From Chamaea fasciata (Eukaryota; Chordata; Aves; Passeriformes; Sylviidae): DNA of 64,000 nucleotides. Position numbers and translations under genes: made by a program. This document shows, one piece after another, positions 1 to 11,600 of the stretch; positions within the stretch are counted from its first letter, which is position 1, and each line of letters opens with the position of its first letter. The stretch spans positions 39,265,656 through 39,329,655 of the forward strand of contig JARCOQ010000007.1 of the NCBI GenBank assembly GCA_029207755.1, read 5' to 3'. The notes beneath the pieces are model-generated. The model worked only from the letters and a program-made list of their open reading frames with translations, was not told the DNA's origin and ran no database searches.

Positions 1-422
1 CGAGGACTGAGAGCACTTAACAAAAACGAAATAGAGTAAGAGCCAATCATAAAATCATGCTTAAGAAGTAAATCAGGGAAAAAAAAGTCACAAAACGTAA
101 CAGACGCAGGAAACATGCAAAAGTCTACGCAATGTAGAATTAAAGATAAGCGTAAGTATTAAAAGTAATCGTGTACCCTGACTCGATTTTCATGACCGGA
201 AGCACTAGGAAAACAACACTCCAAAACTGTCCCGTGGTACGCAAACACAGGTGCCCACAAGAATGAGATACGACAGGAGAAGATGCCACAACAACTGATG
301 GTAAGAGGAACGCACTCTCCGTCCGGCCAAAGCACCACACTTTGCCCTGGCAGGTGTGCTTTACCGGCGAGGTGAAAGCCCCGGGAACGAGCAGCGGCTG
401 CCGGGGCCCGGCGGGGACTCAC
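1..422 (-). other. TRAPPC6B intron 2 (part)
   Basis: This is sequence downstream of the exon 2 donor. The proximal part (about 340-422) is still GC-rich and belongs to the CpG island; the rest is AT-rich. I see no exon, RNA gene or repeat in it. Confidence 0.7.
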
Positions 423-653
423 CTCTCGATGAGCCCCTGCCCGACGCGGAAGCCCATGCTCTCCAGCTTGGTGGTGCAGCGCCCGTTCTCCTGCAAGACA
501 CAAGGCGCCGCGGCCGCAGCGTCAGCCCCGGCCGCTGCTGCACGGCCCCGGGGCGGCCCCGGCCCCACTCACCCCTTCGCCCTGCTCGGCGGCGCGGTAC
601 AGCCCCGCCACCATCTCGCTGTGCAGCAGCAGGAACAGCGCCTCGTCCGCCAT
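423..653 (-). CDS. TRAPPC6B: TRAPPC6B, coding exons 1 and 2 (partial gene)
   Basis: Small Bet3-family subunit of the TRAPP tethering complexes, which act as Rab GEFs in ER-Golgi and intra-Golgi traffic. Exon 1 is 653 down to 573 (27 codons, start ATG at 653-651, N-terminus MADEALFLLLHSEMVAG). It is followed by donor GTGAGT. Exon 2 is 490 down to 423 (68 nt), preceded by CTTGCAG and followed by GTGAGT; it encodes ENGRCTTKLESMGFRVGQG and continues LIER. Both match the N-terminus of the human protein as I remember it with few changes, and the phase joins cleanly. About 50 of the usual ~158 residues are here; the rest lies beyond position 1. The gene is divergent from PNN, with about 1.0 kb between the two start codons. 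The paralogue TRAPPC6A is the main alternative; the PNN-MIA2-FBXO33 neighbourhood favours 6B. Confidence 0.93.
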
Positions 654-1664
654 CGCCGGGGCCGCCGCCCCTTCCGGGCGAGCCCAGACACCCGCGGGAG
701 CTCCCGGCCGAGGCGGGACGGTCTGACAGTGCCGGCCGGGCCGGTCCTACCCGCCGGGGAAGCGCTGGGAAAGGGGCTCTCACGTTGAGGCTCGGCAGAG
801 TGCGCGGAATCGGACAACGCCAGTAGCCCAGGGTCCGGAGTGAGGGCCGGAGCCGGGGATCAAACGCGCCCCTCCTGCGGAGCTGCCCCGCCCACCCTGT
901 TACTGGAGCCAGGCGGAGCGCGAGTGTTACTGCCTTCAAGACAGCGCCGTGCCCCTGCCCGCCGCGGGGGACTACAGAGGGACGTCCGCTGCAGCCGGGG
1001 AAGAGCCTGGTTCAAAGCCTCGCCGCCGCCCCAGGCGCCGTGACTACGGCGCAGTGCGGAGCTTCCCTGCCACGCCGCTCCGGGCGGGACGTGGGGGCAG
1101 GGACAGCCCCGGCGCGCGCCACCCGTCAGCCCGCCACCCCAGCCAGCGTCAAGTAACGCCCCCGTCTATTGGCTCGTCGGGCAGCCGCCTCTGATAGCGC
1201 AGCGGTGATTGGCCCTCGCCCGAGTCCCGAGCGTGCCGGCTGTCGCCCCCATTGAGAGTGAGAAAGCAGGATGTGTCCAAGGTGGGTGGGAACAAGCGGC
1301 CTCGAAGTGGTTTTCTGATTGGGCTAGAAGGAAATGACGTTTAAGTTCTTATTAGCTCTGCGTCATGTCACTCTGGCTACTCCTGTCATTGATTCGTAGA
1401 GCTACCAGGCAGAGCCTTCCTCTAATTGGGCGGCCGGGATGCCAGTCTGCCCCTGGGCTCCGTGATTGGTGTGCGCTTTTGGCGAGCCATTGTGAGAGGC
1501 GTGCTCTTTCCTCTAGTGCCCGGTGATTGGCGGTCAGCGGGGGCCACCGGAACGCGATTGGCTGCGCCGCCCCGGCCCGCGGCCACCGGAGTGGGCGGGG
1601 CCTGTCCCCCCTGTTTCCCAGCGCTGCCTCGCGCAGGGCCCGGCCAGGCCGCGCGGCGGGCGGG
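654..1664. promoter_or_regulatory. Divergent CpG-rich promoter between TRAPPC6B and PNN
   Basis: About 1 kb separates two start codons that point away from each other. The region is GC- and CpG-rich and lacks an obvious TATA box. It carries seven ATTGG pentamers (inverted CCAAT boxes, the NF-Y core) at 1168, 1208, 1318, 1425, 1465, 1526 and 1557, several with the wider context GTGATTGG. CRE/AP-1-like sequences are also present: TGACGT at 1335-1340 and TGCGTCA near 1359. The 5' untranslated regions of both genes must lie here, but transcription starts cannot be fixed from sequence alone. The CpG island continues into both first exons and into PNN intron 1, roughly 350-2050. Confidence 0.8.
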
Positions 1665-4600
1665 ATGGCGGTTGCGGTGCGCGCGCTGCAGGAGCAGCTA
1701 GAGAAAGCCAAGGAAAGCCTCAAGCACGTGGACGAGAATATCCGCAAGCTCACGGGCCGGGACCCCAATGATGTGAGGTGAGGCGGGGAGCGCCGGGCGC
1801 GCCGCTGTCCCGCAAAGGAAGGGCCGGGCGGGGGAGTTGCGCGCGTCGGGCCTGCAGGGCGGGCGGCGCGGAGCTGGCCGCGGGTCCCCGCATCCCTCTG
1901 CGGGCCTTGCCCGCTCCGCCGGCGCGGCGATGGGGGAGCCCTGCTCCTGGCGGGAGGGCACGGCCGCGGAGCGCAGGACGGAACGGCCGCGGGCCCTTTG
2001 GGCCGGGCGGGCAGCGGCGCCTCAGGGGCCGGGCAGGCACCACTAACAACGGCTACCGTCTCTTTCAGGCCCCCTCAAAACAGGCTGTTAGCCCTCACAG
2101 GCCCCGGTGGAGGTAGAGGGCGTGGGAGCTTATTGCTAAGGTGAGGAGGCACAGAACGGACAGTGGAGTTTCGTCCATCCTTTCTCTGGCCGTGGTTCGT
2201 GCCATTGCGCTGGGTGTCGTGTGTTCCACGTTTGCTTCCGCTGCTCGCTGCGGTGCTGTTTGAATGAGCACTGGAGCTGCCCTACAGGGCTTTGGGGGTT
2301 AGATTTAAATCACCTTTTCATGTTGAGTCGCAACAAGTTTAAATGGGTGGTTTTCCCCGACCTTCTTAGCTGTTGGGCTGAAAAATAAGGGGAAACGTCA
2401 AAATGATGGGAGGTATTATATGGTGGCTGGGACTTTGTCTTTGAAATCGTTCTAGATCAGTTTTTGATTAAAAAACTGGTAGGTGCTGCAGGAGGGATTT
2501 TAAAATGTGGATAAAACTACATCGTGAAAATTACTGCAGATAAGATTATTGAAACACAGTGGGATGCTTGTTTCAGTTTAGCTACTCAGTTAAATAAGTG
2601 CAGAAATTCAAGGTGAAATTAGATGGTTCACAAGCAATGTGTTTGAACACTTCACTGCAGTACTAACAGCAAATGGTGATAGAGCTGAATAGAATTTATG
2701 TTTAACCGTGACTGTAAAGCCATATTATAATTACACTGTGCAGACTTGAGGTGGCCTGGGGATTAACCTAACCTAGTTTAAGACCATAAGTGTTCTTTTT
2801 AGGCGTGGATTCTCAGATAGTGGAGGAGGACCCCCAGCCAAACAGAGGGATCTTGAAGGCGCATCCAGTAGGTGAGTGCAAAAACTGATGCTGCCAACTT
2901 GCTTTTCTGAATGAAAATTTGTAACAGTAAACAAAAAACTGGTAATAACTGGGGACTTTCACTGTTTTCTTTGGATGTTACTTATTCAAGACTTGTTAGG
3001 AATAATTTGGATGACAGCAAATCACTGTGATGAAATCTTTTTCATACCTTAGAGCAACATAAAGATGGTAGCAGTGAAACAAAGATATGGCAATACAAAG
3101 ATACTTGGAATTTTCTGGTTTTATTTTACATACAACCTGCTATATTACGTTCTTCTTAGTACTGACGTTTCTTTGCCATGAACACAAACGGAATTTTGAC
3201 TGAGACCTCCCGTTCAATAAATTGAATACAGGCAATGTGACGATGAACTTGGGTTTTGAGCTTTCACATCTGTGTGCAAATCCATCAGATGTGACTGATA
3301 ATGGTGAGCTTAAGTGCTGTGGGCACTTATTGTGCAATGGTAGTTCTTGACCAAAGCAAAGCTTGCTTTGGAATTTTTGAGTTAGCAGAAAATGAAGCTG
3401 GGAAACAGGAGAGTGCTGTGCCACAAAGCTGAAAATGAAGGCTGAAAATAACTTCAGCTCTAATTATTTATTTTAGGATTTTTTTAAAATTTATTTATTT
3501 TAAGTTGTTCTTTGTTAAAGCCTTGGTTCATCTGTGTCTCAAGTGGTAAGCTCTCTGCCTCTCTCCCATAGGTATTTGGCAGGTAACTTAAATAGTATTT
3601 CCTGTTTAAGAAATTGTACCAACCTTTCCAGGTCAATGCATTTAAATCTATCTAGTGATCCCTTTATACCAGTAGCCATTTTAGAGGTTCTGGAGAAGCA
3701 CAGACATTTAAAAGAATGAATTCCAAAGGTACTTTAAGAAGTCAAATATGGTATTTGTGGATTCTTCTGTTTTTATTACTCTGCAAGTTGTATTAAAATT
3801 TAAACTGGTCTGTCTCACTGATATTCACCAACAGTAGATTCTGTCTGTAAAATGTTATTTACTGGTTGTTGGAATAATGGGGAGATTTTTACCGAAGTGT
3901 TGGTTCTTCTGACTAGACGTGCTTGTATTTTTCCCTTGCTGGAAGAGATTCTCTCCTAAATACACATTCTCTAATGACCACTGACTTTCTTCCTCAGGCT
4001 GGGTGGAGAACGTCGGACAAGAAGAGAATCACGCCAAGAAAGTGATGCAGAGGATGATGATATCAAAAAGGTAATTTATAGTAAATGGAGATGTGTAGGA
4101 AGAAACCTACCTGCAACATGATGAACAAAGTCGTTTGTTTTTCTTTGTTGTAGCCAGCATTACCATCTTCTGTTGTTGCTACCTCCAAAGAGCGAACACG
4201 TCGAGACCTTATACAAGATCAAAATATGGATGAGAAAGGAAAACAAAGGTATGTGGAAATCTCTTTTACACTAACATAGTACTTTTGTAACTATACTTTT
4301 GTACAGTACTTCTACCATTGAAAGTAGCTTAAGATTTAAAAGGTATTGCACATAAACTGTTGTGTATCAAAGATTATGTTGAAGATTTACCATTATGGTG
4401 TAAAATTTAATTTAAAAAATATTCTCTGAAAATACTTCACAAACAGCAACATGTGGATTGTTCTCTTAACTGACATGGATTCTACTTTTTAGGCCACCTG
4501 CAGGAACAGGTTTGCTCATGCTGTTTTAATGTCATTTGAGTGAGACAGAAATATCTGTAGCTTCATTGGTTATTTAACGTCTTGGATTATTACAGCTGTC

Positions 4601-7600
4601 TTGGCTCATCATTTATTTTGTTGGTTGAAGGAGGGTTTGAGGTATAGTTCCTCACTCCCTCTACCTCGTTTTTTTAAGTGGAGTAGTTCCATCATGTTTC
4701 TTTTCTTGTACTACTTTGACTTCCTGTTGTGTGAACAGCCTTGCCTTCATTTCGCCTGCTGCTTTTTTTAATTCCTCCTATGTATATCTCCTTTTTTCTA
4801 TATTTTATTTTTCTCAGGGCTATTAAAATTCTAGTTGAAATGCAGCTGTATTTGTAAGAGGTGTTGGAAAATCAAACTTGCAACTGTGTTCGACCTCTTG
4901 GATTCCATCCACTTCAGACTGCAAGTCACTTGGTGCAATAATAATTACATCTCAAATAAACAGAAGAATTAGAACTGGTATAAGGAGCTATAGAAAACTT
5001 CTCTGATTAAGTCCCCAGAGAAAATTGGCACTTTGCTTGCTTCTTTAGTTATAATCCCACTTAGTGTCTGCTCCTGCTTCCATTACTAGGTTCTAATTGC
5101 TTCCTTCACAGAGACTTCCACATTTCATACTGAACTTTCTTAGACCTTCAGGCACTAAAAGCTTGTTCCCTCAGAATTGTAGTTTTACTCCTTTTCAATT
5201 CAGTAGTCTGTAGAGAGATGAGAAAACCAGTACTAGTCTCTATGAATTGTGATGGAAGGAGGTTCTTTAAGAGGATAATGTCCACTGAACTGATTTTGCT
5301 CAGTGTCTTCTGGAATATCATTCATATACGGGTGCACTTTCAGTGATCTCTGCTTCCAATTTTTTATCTGTTCCTGTTTCTACTATTTAATATACTTTTA
5401 CCTTTCCATGTGAGGTTAGTGCCACTGCAGTAGGGTGGTACTTAGGGAAGACAGTAGCATTTCCTTTCTCACTTAATCAAGTAAAGGTTCATGAGTCTGC
5501 ATCATGTTGTAAAGATTTAATTTGGGATTGAATGAAAAGAAGTTGAATGAAAAAGTCAAGAAACTAGTTCTTGCTCAGAAGATGGGAATTTGTTGAAGAA
5601 TTTTACTTCTTTTTCTCAAAACAACACCTAATTGGATGAGAGCAGTTCTGGTTTCATCCCACAGTGCAGTGTCTCATTGTTGGGCAAATGTAATAGATAA
5701 GCTTTCACTCCCCTGTGGCTCCATTTCTCCTTGATAGTATAAGCGGATTGTGGAGAGGGGTGTGTGTGCTTTTTACAAAACTCATTTGCTCCCTTATTGA
5801 TACCTCACACTGTATTTACTTGACTCTTGTTTTCTTCACTACCCTCTGCTTTAAGATTTTAAAAAGTATTTCCTTAGCCTATTATTTCCAGATGAAAAAT
5901 GTGCAGGCTTCCAGTTCTGCAAGTGCTAGCTGTTCTGTGTTCGGATAAGAGCTGTGTCTTACTCGTAAGCAAAATGATATGTCACTGTAAATTATATCCT
6001 GGACTGTTGGCACACTCAGTATGTCTTCTATTGCTAATGGCCTTGGGTACTACTAAGCCTTTAAAAACAAGTATCTTTGAAGTGAAAAGTGTCTCTGATT
6101 CTTTATACAAATTAAAAACTTAGTACTTGAACTGAGTCTCAAATTTCTTTTTGTTGTGGTTTTTTTTTTTTTTTTTTCAGGAATCGACGTATATTTGGCT
6201 TGTTGATGGGCACCCTTCAAAAATTTAAACAGGAGTCCACGGTTGCTATTGCTACTGAGAGGGTACTTACGTTAAATTCTGTCAGATTGTAAATTATAAA
6301 GCAAAATTGTGTGGTTGTTTCAAGTAAGAATGAAAGTTCCCTGCAGTGTAGGTTGCAGGTGCAGCAAATTGGTGGGAGTGCATGTAGGTTTTTGTTTGTC
6401 TTAATGCAGGGGAATGAGGGTGGGAGGCAGGAAAGGGGCTCTTACTATGACTTTGTAACCCTATTTCTGACCTTTGTGGAAACAGAAAGGCAATACTAAA
6501 TGGAATTTAATCAGGTAACCATTTAAGAGGTCATAGGCTATTTCTGGAAATAATAGTGATGCAGTATTGCTGAAGCAGTGCCTACCCTTCTGTGTTCCAG
6601 ATGTTTAAATTATAACCAAATATACAGAAATCTTTGCTTGGTTATGGTATCTGTTTAAAAATGTCGTTCCTGTTCCAGTAGAGATAACCAGAATTTCTGA
6701 TTTTAATAAATAAATGTGGGATTGTACTGAAGCAAAAGCTTTGTGTAGCTTAGTGATTACTTCAAAAAACTTGTATATGTGATGGTAGTAACTTTATTCC
6801 TAGTGTGCCCTTTTAATTTGTGAATGCTATGGTATTTGTTTACTGTTGCACTAAATGGGTTAATCAGTTAACACTAACAACCTTTAGATTAAAAACAGTG
6901 TTTGAAAGTTTGAATTTCAGCAGTGCAGTTGAAGCAGATAGAAAGATTTAAACTTAAAACATTTTCTGTATAGTGTCAGCAGAGATGACTCACAGTGCTG
7001 GTATTGATTACTTTCAGATTCAGTATTTGGGTGGTTTAGGTAACTTGTCATGTGCTTGATAAGACCAAAGTTCACTTTTGCCTGCTTGCATTAGAACAAA
7101 AAGCTATTTATCAGGATGGTCTAGAAACATGGAGTCCCTGTCTAATTTATAGGAGTATGTGTTTGCACAAAGAGACTTTGAGGAGTTACTGCTCCTTGCA
7201 AAACTTTTCTGAGAATCCATATGGAGATCTTTTTTTGTTCATCCACATACACTTGCTGTAAATCGAAGTTGAGGCCTGAGGAGTTTTACAACACAGCTAT
7301 TTTGTTGTCCAGGCAGGAAATTCTATATTTTTATTGACAGTTACTTGTACAATCTGAGCACATGGCAGTCTAGGGCATACAAACAGCATTCCTGGATAGC
7401 AGTAACATAGTAATATAATAATAGTAATTAGCAGTTAATATACTGGAAATGTTCACAATCTAATTTCTGTTGGTCACAAACTCCGGTCTGCAGTCCTTCA
7501 TTTGTTTCTGGAGGAGTTAACTTCTTTCTCTCCCAATTTACCTGATTTCCCTGATACCTCAAATACATTCCTTTTATTTTTCTGCAATTGGGGGGAAAAA

Positions 7601-10513
7601 AAAATCAACTTATTAAAGCTTATATTGAAAATTAAGTGCCTGCAGGTGGTGACACTCTTTTCTTCCATGAGCTGTAGTTTAGGAGGTGTTTCCTTGTGTG
7701 TTATTAGGAATGCCTTTAATGGTGTAAATAATTGAAAATTTTTAAGTGGATCAAACTAGAACACTTTCTCTTGATGTAGGAAAAAGATTAAGATGGTATT
7801 TAATTTATTTTAGCAAAAGAGACGACAAGAAATTGAACAAAAACTTGAAGTGCAGGCAGAGGAAGAGAGAAAACAAGTTGAAAATGAGAGGCGAGAACTG
7901 TTTGAAGAAAGACGTGCTAAACAGACAGAGCTGCGGTTATTGGAGCAAAAGGTTGAGCTTGCTCAGTTGGTGAGTTTTTGTTTTGTTCTTGATCTTCTTG
8001 TTTAAACAGTTCTTGTGTATCTCAGGGTTATTTTCTTTCATTTCTCAGCAAGAAGAATGGAATGAACATAACGCTAAAATAATTAAATACATAAGAACAA
8101 GGACAAAACCTCATTTATTCTACATACCTGGCAGAATGTGTCCTGCTACGCAGAAGCTGATGGAAGAGTCACAGAAAAAGATGAATGGTAAGTGGGGTTT
8201 GTGATACAAAGGTCCTTGTTCTTGCCTCCCTTTGTTTGCCTTACAAATGTCTTTTAAGTCTATGCTTAAATACATGAATTTCATGTTTGACAGACTATAT
8301 TCTTACACTTCATTGTAAGTGGATATTACTCTTTTTTTTAAGTGACTTATTTTTATATTGAATGGGATTTGACTCTCTTACAAGAAGTCAAAAGTTGCAT
8401 GTGCGTAATTTCAGAGGTATGCAATTTAGAACAGCCCTTTCAGTTAACTTTAGTACCCGGATGTATCCAAACGCAGCAATTTCATTTTTGAAAAGGCTGA
8501 TTCTGTGAAGACCCAGGGAACTGCAGGTGTTTACAAAGCATTTGAGAAGTATTTTCTTAAGCATAGCATTAGAACTTTATGATGACTTTTTTATCTCAAT
8601 GTGTGTTCATTTCTATTTCACAGGATGACTATATTTTTCTTTTGGAAAACAATTTAAAATGCTGCGATTGATGGTAGTCCAACTGTTCTTTTTTATTAAA
8701 CTAAGAATGTATTGGTTTGATTTTTTCCTTAGGAGCTTTTCTTCTTTTTATGGGGTTGGGGGATAAAAGAAGGTAGCTCACCTGTCTGTCTGTCACCAGT
8801 ATCCTGTAGGATAGCCTACAATAATTAAGCTTTCTAAATATCTAGCTAGCTTTTTGCTTATTTTTACTGTCTTTCATTTATCTTAGGAAGTATAACCTTA
8901 ATAGATAAATACCAGGAAATTAAGGTATTATTTTGAAATACTGTTGGTTGGTTTGATTTTAATGAAGTCAAAAAGTTTTTGTTAGCTTAGATTTAAGGCT
9001 TTATTGTTCTAATACTCAGCTGAGCTTACTCTTCCCTTTGCTTTGTTTTCTTAAGGTAACTAGCAGTCTTTTTCATTATGCATGAATGGCTTGCTACTTC
9101 AGAAAGAACAAGATTGCAGTATTTATATGTTGAGCAATTTGATAACTTACTAGCTCATAGTTAAAGGGTAAATAGACTTCACTGTCTGTAGATTATCTTA
9201 ACTATTATTTATGCATTTATTCTCTAGCCCTCTTTGAAAGCAGGAGAAATGAATTTGCAGAGCAGATTAACAAAATGGAGGCCAGGCCCAGAAGACAATC
9301 TGTGAAGGAAAAAGAACATCAGGAGGTGCAGAATGAAGAAAAGAAGGAAGAACAGAACAAGGAGCAGGAAGAGGGTAAGGTGGCTCAGCAGGTGGAAGAG
9401 ATGGAGACAGGTAATCAGCACAATGATGTAGAAATGGAAGAGGTAGGGGAGGAAAAAGGAAAAATAGGTTCAGGTTCAGGGCATAGTGATGCAGAAAAAG
9501 AACAGGAAGAGGAGGAGCAGAAACATGACACTGAGATGAAAGTAGAAGAGCCTACTGAGGTGAGGGAGAATGACAAGCAGCAGGATGGTCAGCATGAGGA
9601 GGTCACAGTTGTAAAAGAGGAAAGTGAAAACATTCAGCCAGTGGATAATGAGCAGGATATGGCTGAAATGAATGAGGCAGATAGTGTAGAACCTGTAGAA
9701 AATGAAAATGGCAAAGAAATAGAACCAGAAACAGAGTGTGATGCTCAGCCAGAAAAATTGTCTAGTGTTCCTTCTCCCAAGAAGGAGAAAGGTATCAAAA
9801 CAGAAAATAAAGCTGAACTTGAAGAAACACAGGAGAAAACACCTGATGCTCAGACAGAATCTGTGGCTGAGGCTCTATCTCAGCCACAGTCTGTGCCACT
9901 AGCACAGTCACCTCAGTTGTCTCAGTCCACTCAGGATACAGAGCCCCAGACAGACAAAGATGAAAATGCTGTGGTGTCTGTAAAGGTGGTTGAAGCCCAG
10001 GCAGAGCAGAATCAGACACCGAGTGCAGAAAGTAAGAGTAAGACTAGGAGTAGAAGCAGGGGCAGGGCAGGGAACAAAACTGGTCATAACCGTAGCAGCA
10101 GCAGTAGTAGCAGTAGCACTTCAAGCAGTACTACCAGTGCAAGTAGTTCCAGTACTGGCAGCAGTACCAGTCGGAGCAGTTCCACCAGCAGCAGCACTAC
10201 GAGTGGGAGTACGAGCAGGGACAGTAGCAGCAGTAGCTCGAGCAGTAGTGAAAGTAGAAGTCGTAGCCGAGGCAGAGGACATAACAGAGATAGAAAACGC
10301 AGAAGGAGCACAGACAGGAAGCGAAGGGATGCTTCGGGAGTAGATAGAAGTCACAAGTCGTCAAAAGGTGGGAGTAGAGATACCAAAAGCTCAAAGGATA
10401 AAAGTTCAAGATCTGACAGAAAGAGATCTATATCAGAAAGTAGTCGGTCAGGCAAGAGAACTTCACGGAGTGAAAGAGACCGTAAATCAGACAGGAAAGA
10501 CAAAAGGCGTTAA
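1665..10513 (+). CDS. PNN: PNN (pinin), complete, nine coding exons
   Basis: Pinin is a nuclear-speckle and exon-junction-associated SR-like protein that also occurs at desmosomes and affects splicing and transcription. Coding exons: 1665-1777, 2069-2140, 2803-2871, 3998-4070, 4154-4248, 6181-6262, 7814-7969, 8049-8187 and 9228-10513. All are flanked by AG/GT and join in phase to 2085 nt (694 residues plus stop); human is about 717. The N-terminus [20 protein letters not shown] is a near match to human. Features in order: short N-terminal coiled coil (1-40), Gly/Arg-rich stretch (about 50-70), conserved pinin/SDK/MemA domain (about 155-285) with a long charged coiled coil, Glu/Gln-rich acidic region (about 290-530), and Ser-rich RS tail (about 533-694) ending [14 protein letters not shown]. 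The start is the first ATG giving the conserved N-terminus; an in-frame ATG at 1527 lies in promoter-like sequence. Confidence 0.96.
1778..9227 (+). other. PNN: PNN introns
   Basis: There are eight introns. The ones longer than 300 nt are 2141-2802, 2872-3997, 4249-6180, 6263-7813 and 8188-9227. The first (1778-2068) is still CpG-rich. The others are AT-rich single-copy sequence, with a run of about 20 T just before the exon 6 acceptor (6159-6178). I found no convincing exon, small RNA gene or transposon in them. Short open frames here lack protein-like character. Confidence 0.6.
9228..10513 (+). CDS. PNN: PNN last coding exon: acidic region and RS tail
   Basis: A single 1286-nt exon encodes about 60% of the protein. 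It opens within the conserved domain ([20 protein letters not shown]), runs through a Glu/Lys/Gln-rich segment, then a Ser/Thr tract at about 10090-10255 and RS/SR dipeptides with Asp/Lys to the stop at 10511-10513. The Ser codons in the tract are mostly AGC/AGT rather than TCN. That makes a near-repeat at the DNA level and leaves several other frames open. Such tails are phosphorylated by SR kinases in the family; that is family knowledge, not seen here. Confidence 0.95.
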
Positions 10514-11600
10514 CAGAAGAGACCAAGCTTCCTTAGCCTAATCTTTGCAGCAGAAGATTATTTGAGTGAAAGGATTCCTTGTAAGGAGGAAGAGAAGGCT
10601 GCCTTAAGAATTGCATGTTGTAAAAAATCTTTTGGAAAAATGCAGACTGTTTACCAGGCATTCTTGTACTTTTTACATAATTTTGTAAAAGGTTACTTAC
10701 CAAAATTATTTGAAGTTCCTGAAAATGTAAAAATAAAAGATTAACACTCCTTTGCATCTTTTTTTTTTTAAATATCCTGTACTCATTAAGATCCTCTGTA
10801 TATTTTAATAGGTAAACCTTTAAAGTAGATGTGATCATTTCTTCTGTATCATATACTTTTTTTTGTAGAAATAAATGTGCATTTTAAATAAATTGTTTGA
10901 GATGTCCTGTTGACATTTAAATTCCCCATTTTAGATTATATGTAGGAAGGCAGTATTACTAGAAATACAAAATTTTGCCTTTCCCCTCTATTCCGTGCAA
11001 GAATGGGAATTTTAAGACCTAGTAAAGCAAATCTCTCTAGTGCTGGGTAGGAAGGCAAGTAATTATTTGAATCTATACTTTTTGTTTTCTTCTGTAGCTG
11101 CAAGCTCTTAGTCAAGTCTGTCTATCCTCCAGTTTTATAAAAATTTCCTATCCATAAGCAAGCAGTGATTCAAATGGGAATGTTAACACTGGCCAAAGTA
11201 GCTCAAGTCAGTCTGGAAAACCACTCTTTACCTGCTTTCTGCAGGAGCTTTGGTAGTATTTACATCTGTGTTCTAGATATAGTTAATCTGTTCAATGATG
11301 ATCCTTGTTTTGGTGGCCAGTGGAAGAAAGACTTCAGCTTGCTTCTCAACCAGGATTCTTTTCATTTTAGTTGCAGACTAATCTTTGATCCCTTCATACC
11401 ACTAGGAATAATTACATTGCAGTAATTATACCTGGGACTACCTAATACTAATGTTGTGTGCGTGCAAGAATGCTTTCTGAATGTACTTAATAAAACTTAA
11501 GGTGGTGTAGTGTTATATATGAAGGTGAATACTGGTTTTATATAATTTTGTATGGAAAACAATAACATCTGTTGCTTTGTTCTGTATAAGTGCAAATAAA
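10514..11600 (+). other. PNN: PNN 3'UTR with several poly(A) signals
   Basis: AT-rich sequence follows the PNN stop. AATAAA hexamers lie at 10732-10737, 10870-10875, 10887-10892, 11489-11494 and 11595-11600. The first would give a 3'UTR of about 240 nt, the last about 1.1 kb. Alternative polyadenylation is plausible; which sites are used cannot be told from sequence. Confidence 0.6.

Noticed and set aside
361..939. 192-codon minus-strand open frame over the TRAPPC6B region
   Set aside because: It reads through the CpG island and intron; only the exon borders at 653/573 and 490/423 give the conserved protein.
1352..1768. 138-codon minus-strand open frame opposite PNN exon 1
   Set aside because: It is GC-rich shadow sequence across the promoter with no protein-like features.
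9990..10409. Several open frames on both strands across the PNN serine tract
   Set aside because: They are a by-product of AGC/AGT repetition; only the pinin frame continues in phase from upstream exons.
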